Position numbers and translations under genes: made by a program
The notes under the pieces: generated by a model
The model's input: only the letters and a program-made list of their open reading frames with translations
Told to the model about the DNA's origin: nothing
Database searches by the model: none
Shown here: piece by piece, positions 23,894 to 29,063 of the stretch
Layout of the letters: each line of letters starts with the position of its first letter
Position numbering within the stretch: position 1 is the first letter of the stretch
From: Clostridiales bacterium
Lineage (GTDB): Bacteria > Bacillota > Clostridia > Christensenellales > CAG-138
Reading direction: 5' to 3'
DNA length: 29,063 nt
Assembly (NCBI GenBank): GCA_031270585.1
Contig: JAISXK010000031.1
Span: 1 to 29,063 of the forward strand

Positions 23894-24403
23894 ATGTCTA
23901 TCAACGATGAGGCGGTTGTCGGCGCCATCGCCTCCGACGCCGCCATGAAGCGGTATTTGACTTTTGCGCTGGGCGGTGAGGAGTTTTGCATCAATATCAG
24001 CAATGTGATTGAAATCATAGGCGTGCAGCCCATTACTCGATTGCCTGCGGTGCCGGCGTTTATAAAGGGCATCATCAATTTACGCGGGCGTATCATTCCT
24101 GTGATCGATATGCGCGTGCGTTTTCATAAAGAAGAGGTGGCGTATAACGACCGCACCTGTGTGGTGGTGGTGGAGGTACAGGGCGTGCAGGAACTGACTG
24201 TAGGCTTGATTGTGGATAGTGTGACGGAAGTGCTAAGCTTGGCGGACGGCCAGATTGTGCCGCCGCCCAGGCAGCGGGGCGCCGGCGAACAAAACAAATA
24301 CATCTGCGGCATTGGCAGGGTGGATAATCAGGTAAAGCTGATGCTCGATTGTGAAAAGCTCTTGCAGGATCAAAGTACGCCTGAAGAACGGGCAGGCATT
24401 TAA
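23894..24403 (+). CDS. cheW: Chemotaxis coupling protein CheW
   Basis: The product is 169 residues from the ATG at 23894, chosen for GGAAGAGG upstream; the open frame runs 27 codons further up into yaaR. It is a single CheW domain: YLTFALGGEEFCINISNVIE, the invariant IIGVQPITRLPAVPAFIKGI with INLRGRIIPVIDMR, and VGLIVDSVTEVL. CheW links receptors to CheA through its SH3-like fold. It stands directly before the chemoreceptor gene (39 bases), so adaptor and receptor are co-produced. It is longer than minimal CheW by about 15 residues at each end. Confidence 0.96.
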   Translation: MSINDEAVVGAIASDAAMKRYLTFALGGEEFCINISNVIEIIGVQPITRLPAVPAFIKGIINLRGRIIPVIDMRVRFHKEEVAYNDRTCVVVVEVQGVQELTVGLIVDSVTEVLSLADGQIVPPPRQRGAGEQNKYICGIGRVDNQVKLMLDCEKLLQDQSTPEERAGI

Positions 24404-24442
24404 TACTTTATACCGGTAGCCGAAAAACAGGGGGGAACAAAA

Positions 24443-26584
24443 GTGAAATGGTATTATAATCTTAAAATATCCGCGCGGCTGGTATTGGGCTTTGGCTTGG
24501 TCATCGCGCTTGCGTCCGCAGCGTGTGTTGTCGCGGCGGGCGCATTGCGCAAGTCCAACGGCACATCCAACGCCATATTCGAGGCAAACGGCAATGCACA
24601 GGGGTATTTGGGCATTGTCGAAGCGGGTTACCAGAGAATGCGCGCGGAACTGGCGTTGATGAACCTTGAAGACAGTGTAGAATACGCCGAAAGCGTAAAG
24701 AAGAAGTTCGATACAGAGGTAGTGCCGCAGATAGAAGAAGGGCTTAAAAAATACAATAGCGTATGCGTGGGCGACGACGACAAATTGGCGGATTATGAAA
24801 CGCTTGAAAGCGTGCTGTACGCGTTTTTTGCGGTGAGCGACGAGGTGATCACGCATGCGCTGCGCGATGATTTTGACGCATCCAAGGCTGCGTTGATCTC
24901 GAAAGAATCCGAAAAGCTGATTGTGGATATCGACGCTTTTTTGGGCGACCTGACCGAAACCAACGCGCTGGAGGCCCATGGGAAAAACCAAAGCCACAGC
25001 GAAGATATAATGCGCACATATACAGGCTTGGTTATCAGCTTATCCGCCATATTGGTGGTTGCCGTTATTTTGGTTGCGCTGACGGTGCATTCCATCAAGG
25101 CTCCGCTTGCAAAAATCGTAACCATGTCCGACAGCATAGTCGAAGGGCATACCGACGTAAAATACGACGGAACGATATACAACGACGAAATAGGCGTGCT
25201 GGCGGCCGGCTTTGTAAAGATGACGGACGCCATCAACGCCATGATTTGCGACGCGGATATGCTGACGCATACCGCTGCGGAAGGGCAGCTTTCCGTGCGC
25301 GCGGACGAAGAGCGGCATAAGGGAGACTTTAGAAAGATCATCAAGGGCGTAAACGATACGCTTGACGCCGTGATAGCGCCCGTGCAGGTGGCCGCAGGGT
25401 GTTTGCGTGAAATGTCGCAGGGCAATCTTAGCGTGATGATGGAGGGCGAATATAAGGGCGACCATGCCATGATAAAAAACGCCCTGAACGACACCATCAC
25501 CGGGATCAACGCCTACATTACGCAAATCAACGAGGCGTTGCACGCCATGGCCCAAGGGGATCTGACCGTAACCATACAAACCCAGTTTAAGGGCGATTTT
25601 GCGGGACTGAAAGAAAGCATCAACACCATTGCGCGCTCGCTTTCCGAGGTCATGCAAAACATCAACATCGCGTCGGATCAGGTGGCTTCCGGCACCAAGC
25701 AGGTATCCGACGGCGCGCAGGCGGTTTCGCAGGGCGCTACCGAGCAAGCAAGCTCGATAGAAGAACTTACCGCCACCATGACGCAGATAGGCGAACAGGT
25801 AAAAGCTACCGCCACCAATGCCAACGAGAATAACGCGCGCAGTATGGAGGTGAAAACATACGCCGTTGAGAGTAACGAGCTGATGAAAGAGCTGCAAAAA
25901 GCCATGGAGGAAATCAACACCTCCTCGCTTAGCATTTCGCGCATTATCAAGGTGATAGACGATATAGCCTTTCAAACAAATATACTGGCGCTAAACGCCG
26001 CCGTTGAGGCCGCGCGCGCGGGCGCGCACGGCAAGGGCTTTGCCGTGGTGGCCGAGGAGGTGCGAAACCTTGCCGCCAAGAGCGCCAGCGCCGCCAGAGA
26101 GACGACCGAGCTTATTGAAAACTCCGTTAAAAAGGCCGAAAGCGGCACGTATATCGCCAACGAAACGGCCAAGGCGCTGAAGAAGATCGTTACATCCATA
26201 GAGGGCGCCGCAGCCGTGATAGGGCAAATTGCCGTGGCCAGCAACGAGCAGGCCAGCGGCGTTGCGCAGGTGAACAAGGCCATCGAACAACTTTCCGACG
26301 TGGTGCAGGCCAATTCCGCAACATCCGAACAGGCCGCCGCCGCCGCGCAGGAACTATCCAGCCAGGCGGAAATGCTTAAGCATATGGTGGGCCGCTTCCA
26401 GCTGCAGAACGAAACGCATCTGCTGCTTGAAGGCGTCAAACCGGCTTTGCACCACCCCGCGCCTGAAAGCCAGCCGGAGCATGAAGAAGAGCGGGATTAC
26501 CAGGACTTTGGCAGGGCGTTGCCGCCGCCGGAGCCAGACCCCATATCCATACGGCTCAACGATAATGATTTTGGAAAATACTAG
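24443..26584 (+). CDS. Methyl-accepting chemotaxis protein with serial HAMP-like units
   Basis: This is a 713-residue receptor. One membrane segment lies at about 10-34 and another at about 192-215, flanking a helical extracellular sensor of about 155 residues. A HAMP follows (about 216-268), then three related units: EGQLSVRADEERHKGDF, QGNLSVMMEGEYKGDH and QGDLTVTIQTQFKGDF. The signalling domain carries the hairpin tip at about 505-545 (IAFQTNILALNAAVEAARAG, HGKGFAVVAEEVRNLA). The C-terminus is acidic and proline-rich and lacks an NWETF-type tether for CheR. GTG at 24443 with GGGGGAA upstream is the start. The ligand is unknown. CheD, CheB and CheR, all in this window, should modify its methylation helices. 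Confidence 0.95.
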   Translation: MKWYYNLKISARLVLGFGLVIALASAACVVAAGALRKSNGTSNAIFEANGNAQGYLGIVEAGYQRMRAELALMNLEDSVEYAESVKKKFDTEVVPQIEEGLKKYNSVCVGDDDKLADYETLESVLYAFFAVSDEVITHALRDDFDASKAALISKESEKLIVDIDAFLGDLTETNALEAHGKNQSHSEDIMRTYTGLVISLSAILVVAVILVALTVHSIKAPLAKIVTMSDSIVEGHTDVKYDGTIYNDEIGVLAAGFVKMTDAINAMICDADMLTHTAAEGQLSVRADEERHKGDFRKIIKGVNDTLDAVIAPVQVAAGCLREMSQGNLSVMMEGEYKGDHAMIKNALNDTITGINAYITQINEALHAMAQGDLTVTIQTQFKGDFAGLKESINTIARSLSEVMQNINIASDQVASGTKQVSDGAQAVSQGATEQASSIEELTATMTQIGEQVKATATNANENNARSMEVKTYAVESNELMKELQKAMEEINTSSLSISRIIKVIDDIAFQTNILALNAAVEAARAGAHGKGFAVVAEEVRNLAAKSASAARETTELIENSVKKAESGTYIANETAKALKKIVTSIEGAAAVIGQIAVASNEQASGVAQVNKAIEQLSDVVQANSATSEQAAAAAQELSSQAEMLKHMVGRFQLQNETHLLLEGVKPALHHPAPESQPEHEEERDYQDFGRALPPPEPDPISIRLNDNDFGKY

Positions 26585-26910
26585 CGTCAAAAATAAAGTA
26601 TTTTTTGAAACCCCCGCTAAAGCCGCCGCGCGGTTTACCTTGTGTAAAACTGTCGCGGCGGCTTTAGCTATGGTGTATCTTTTGGGGCGCGCGTGCCGCT
26701 ACCAGGCTGTACGTTCGTTTTATCGGCTTGTTTCGTACTATCATTTGCGTGTATACTTTGACATGATAAAATCGGATTAATAACCCGTCGGCGCACGCGG
26801 CATAATATTTTTAAATTCATGTTATGGGCGCTTAAAAAAAGTCGATATATACTATACGGCGCAACAGGATATTTTGCATGTAAGCCGGGCGGCCGCAAAA
26901 AGAGGAATAT
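26585..26910 (+). promoter_or_regulatory. Intergenic region before cheR
   Basis: This 326-base gap holds a perfect 15-bp inverted repeat just after the receptor gene (listed separately) and a promoter-like A+T-rich stretch near 26840. The sequence GTCGATATATACTATACGG (26841-26859) is about 55-70 bases before cheR. It resembles the GCCGATATACTATATATCG sequence (16937-16955) in the cheC leader region. It could contain the -10 element, but no -35 box is convincing. No gene was recognised here. Confidence 0.4.
26616..26668 (+). terminator. Perfect 15-bp hairpin after the chemoreceptor gene
   Basis: GCTAAAGCCGCCGCG (26616-26630) and CGCGGCGGCTTTAGC (26654-26668) are exact inverted copies with a 23-base loop. 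The loop can itself pair TTTAC with GTAAA. The stem begins 32 bases after the receptor stop. The right arm is followed by TATGGTGTATCTTTTGGGG, a poor U tract, so termination may be partial. It may instead protect the upstream mRNA. Confidence 0.6.
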
Positions 26911-27729
26911 ATGATAAAGATTGACGACCGGGATTTTAAAGAATTTACAGGTTTTCTAAAACAAAACTTCGGCATCAACATGACGAAAAAGCGCACGCTG
27001 ATAGAGGGCCGCCTCAATAATTACCTTTTGCGCAACGGCTACAGCGATTATTCCACATATCTCAAAACGCTGTTTGAAGATCCTACAGGCGCCGAAGTCA
27101 ACAATGTCATCAATTACCTCACAACCAATTATTCGTTTTTTATGCGGGAGTGGGATCATTTCGAGTTTTATAAAAGCGCCATACTACCTGAGTGGAAAGC
27201 GAAGATCACGAACTACGACCTGCGCGTATGGAGCGCCGGCTGTTCCACCGGCGAAGAGCCGTACATGCTGGCCATACTCACCGATGAGTTTTTCGAAAGC
27301 CAGCGTACCATGTGGGATAAAAAAATACTGGCCACCGATATATCCGAAAAGGTGCTCGCGCAGGCGCGCCGGGGCGTGTATGATGTGAGCTCGCTTGAAA
27401 AAGTATCAAAAAAATGGATCACGAACTATTTTGACCGGCTGGATAAAAACCACTATCAGGTGAAGGAAGCCATCCGCAACGAGGTAATATACCGCCGGTT
27501 CAACCTGATGGAGGGCGCCTTTCCCTTCAAAAAGAAATTCCATGTGATATTCTGCCGCAATGTGATGATTTATTTTGATATGGAAACCAAGCAGCGACTC
27601 GTGCAAAAGTATTACGACGTATTGGAAAACGGCGGATATCTCATCGTGGGGCAGTCGGAATCCATCGACCGCGCCACCAGCAGATTTGTATATGTGGCGC
27701 CGGCAATCTATAAAAAACCCCACAAGTAG
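26911..27729 (+). CDS. cheR: Chemoreceptor methyltransferase CheR
   Basis: The product is 272 residues. The N-terminal helical domain (1-75) starts with FKEFTGFLKQNFGINMTKKR and GRLNNYLLRNGYSDYSTYL. The SAM-binding domain has VWSAGCSTGEEPYMLAIL, ILATDISEKVLAQARRGVY, VIFCRNVMIYFD and GGYLIVGQSES. CheR methylates glutamates on receptors using S-adenosylmethionine. The segment TTNYSFFMRE replaces the TTNETxFFRE of enterobacterial CheR, a variation I believe is common in clostridial homologues. AAAGAGGAA precedes the ATG. cheB follows after 46 bases. The receptor upstream lacks a CheR-binding pentapeptide, so methylation would not depend on such a tether. Confidence 0.96.
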   Translation: MIKIDDRDFKEFTGFLKQNFGINMTKKRTLIEGRLNNYLLRNGYSDYSTYLKTLFEDPTGAEVNNVINYLTTNYSFFMREWDHFEFYKSAILPEWKAKITNYDLRVWSAGCSTGEEPYMLAILTDEFFESQRTMWDKKILATDISEKVLAQARRGVYDVSSLEKVSKKWITNYFDRLDKNHYQVKEAIRNEVIYRRFNLMEGAFPFKKKFHVIFCRNVMIYFDMETKQRLVQKYYDVLENGGYLIVGQSESIDRATSRFVYVAPAIYKKPHK

Positions 27730-27775
27730 CATGCGTGTAAATACACTTCCGGGCAAGAGAAGGCGGCGGTAGTTT

Positions 27776-28804
27776 ATGAGCAAAAGAAAGATTCGCGTAT
27801 TGGTTGTAGACGACAGCTTTTTTACAATAAAGTTTTTGTCCGAGGCGATTGCGAGCGACGTTGGACTGGAAGTAGTCGGCACCGCAGCCGACGCCTATGA
27901 GGCGCGCGATAAAATTATAGAGCTTAACCCCGATGTGATGACGCTCGACGTGGATATGCCGCGCATGAACGGGCTTGACTTTTTAAAGCAGTTGATGCCG
28001 CAATATCCCATGCCGGTACTGGTGGTGAGCGCGGCCAGCAATTTGGTGTTTGACGCGCTGCAGGCGGGCGCTGTGGATTTTCTTTCCAAAACCAATATGA
28101 TGGATGAAAACCGCCGCGACGCGTTTATATCCGAATTGATCGTAAAGATAAAAATCGCGTCTATCGCCAAGGTGGGCAAGCACAAACCGCCGTATGCCAA
28201 TACGCCCGTCCATACGCCTTTGGAAGAACAGAGCAAGATTATCGCCATGGGCGCGTCCACCGGGGGCACGGAGGCCACCAACACCATACTGAAGGATTGC
28301 GGCGGCGACCTGCCCGGCATTGTGATGGTGCAGCATATGCCGCCGGTGTTTACCAGACTATACGCGGAGCGGTTGAACAACACATGTCCGCTTGCTGTGC
28401 GCGAGGCCAGGGATGGCGACGACGTATTGCCGGGCCTGGCGCTTTTGGCGCCGGGCGATTATCAGATGGAGGTGGTGCGGCGCGGCAACGGGTACCGCGT
28501 AAAGGTATACCAGGGCGAGAAGGTGAGCGGGCACTGCCCCTCGGTGGATGTGCTGTTCTCCTCGGTGGCCAAGGCGGCAGGCGGAGCTGCGCTGGGCATA
28601 TTGCTTACCGGCATGGGCGCCGATGGCGCCAGAGGTATGCTTATGATGAAAGAGGCCGGCGCCACCAATATAGGCCAGAATAAAGAAAGCTGCATTGTTT
28701 ATGGCATGCCTATGGTGGCAAAAAACCTGGGGGCCATCACCTATGAGCTTCCGCTGGATCAGATAGCAAAAAAGATATACGCGTGGAGCCAGCCGCGCAA
28801 ATAA
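27776..28804 (+). CDS. cheB: Chemoreceptor methylesterase/deamidase CheB
   Basis: The product is 342 residues with both CheB domains. The receiver has acidic D12-D13 and phospho-acceptor D58 in VMTLDVDMPRMNG. The esterase domain (about 150-340) has the catalytic triad S161 in AMGASTGGTEA, H187 in MVQHMPP and D283 in TGMGADGARGM. CheB removes methyl groups from receptors after phosphorylation by CheA, opposing CheR. The linker at 125-150 is lysine- and proline-rich. The gene starts at the ATG at 27776, 46 bases after the cheR stop. With CheC and CheD also present, the organism has both main adaptation branches, as in Bacillus. No clear terminator follows. Confidence 0.97.
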   Translation: MSKRKIRVLVVDDSFFTIKFLSEAIASDVGLEVVGTAADAYEARDKIIELNPDVMTLDVDMPRMNGLDFLKQLMPQYPMPVLVVSAASNLVFDALQAGAVDFLSKTNMMDENRRDAFISELIVKIKIASIAKVGKHKPPYANTPVHTPLEEQSKIIAMGASTGGTEATNTILKDCGGDLPGIVMVQHMPPVFTRLYAERLNNTCPLAVREARDGDDVLPGLALLAPGDYQMEVVRRGNGYRVKVYQGEKVSGHCPSVDVLFSSVAKAAGGAALGILLTGMGADGARGMLMMKEAGATNIGQNKESCIVYGMPMVAKNLGAITYELPLDQIAKKIYAWSQPRK

Positions 28805-28912
28805 TATGCGCCAAAGGGCGGGTTCATGCGCGCCAAACACAGCATATACCCTGCCATACGGCTTTTATATACTACATATAGCGCGAAATTTACGAAATTT
28901 ACAATTATTATG

Positions 28913-28942
28913 TTGAATAATCAACTTATACTATGTTATATT
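28913..28942 (+). promoter_or_regulatory. Candidate promoter of the last, partial gene
   Basis: TTGAAT (28913-28918) and TATATT (28937-28942) are separated by 18 bases, a fair sigma-A match about 20 bases before the start codon. Upstream are an exact tandem pair of CGAAATTTA (28884-28901) and the small inverted repeat TATAT-ACTAC-ATATA (28866-28880). These may be regulatory sites. Confidence 0.4.
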
Positions 28943-28962
28943 AAGGCGAGGAAATATATGCT

Positions 28963-29063
28963 ATGGGTTATGTTACGGAAATATACACAAGCAAGCTCAA
29001 CGCGGTGCAGCAAAGGCTTAACGCGGTCTCCTCGCGTACCGGCGCCGCCATGCCCGTATTTTA
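28963..29063 (+). CDS. Unidentified protein, N-terminal fragment (runs off the window)
   Basis: The ATG at 28963, with GCGAGG about 10 bases upstream, opens a frame to the end of the window: 33 codons reading MGYVTEIYTSKLNAVQQRLN and then AVSSRTGAAMPVF. The alternative ATG at 28958 gives a less protein-like sequence in another frame. The helix TSKLNAVQQRL followed by a loose linker resembles the start of some flagellum-linked lytic transglycosylases in Clostridia, but that is only an impression. The position after cheB would allow a motility-related cell-wall enzyme. No function is assigned. Confidence 0.5.
   Translation, partial: MGYVTEIYTSKLNAVQQRLNAVSSRTGAAMPVF

Noticed and set aside
26911..27729. 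CheR lacking the TTNET motif as evidence of a broken enzyme
   Set aside because: SAM-binding motifs and the rest of the domain are intact, and the TTNYSFFMRE form appears to be an ordinary clade variant.

Overview
The window looks like chromosomal DNA of a flagellated, chemotactic Gram-positive bacterium of the Clostridia type. Reasons: strong GGAGG-type ribosome sites; lipoprotein-type solute receptors; a YesMN two-component system; a PadR/HAAS/DUF4097 module; CheC and CheD beside CheA/CheY; YaaR; and a YlqG/YlqH-like (FliK-like/FlhX) pair. No tRNA, rRNA, CRISPR array, insertion sequence or phage gene was seen. Genus-level assignment is not possible by reading alone.

Layout. (1) 1-186 is the 3' end of a transglutaminase-like protein. 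(2) 437-2377 is a tight operon of a PadR regulator, a HAAS-domain membrane protein and a DUF4097 beta-repeat protein, behind a good sigma-A promoter (TTGACA-17-TATGAT). (3) 2604-6666 is a sensing operon with overlapping genes: an AraC-type response regulator (YesN-like), a sensor kinase (YesM-like) and a sugar-binding lipoprotein. (4) 6980-11860 is a YtfQ-YtfR-YtfT-YjfF type sugar ABC importer (galactofuranose-type family), with a second binding lipoprotein and a 14-bp stem-loop between receptor and ATPase genes. (5) On the minus strand, 16832-12053 reads cheC-cheD-cheY-cheA-HD-GYP. (6) Divergent from it, 17273-26584 holds an EF-hand-like unknown protein, a FliK-like protein with 16 hexapeptide repeats, an FlhB C-terminal homologue, an unknown protein, fliD, fliS, a FlgN-like chaperone, yaaR, cheW and a chemoreceptor. 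(7) cheR and cheB follow at 26911-28804, then the start of an unidentified gene runs off the end.

How the genes work together. The sensing operon plausibly detects a sugar through its own binding protein and turns on the adjacent importer. The second half supplies a nearly complete chemotaxis circuit (receptor, CheW, CheA, CheY, CheR, CheB, CheC, CheD), flagellar cap and chaperone functions, and a c-di-GMP phosphodiesterase candidate that could tie motility to c-di-GMP. Most families are familiar. The less ordinary points are the repeat tract in the hook-length-control-like protein, the receptor dedicated to the kinase, the structured 440-bp divergent region with competing RNA stems, and two unrecognised proteins inside the flagellar operon.
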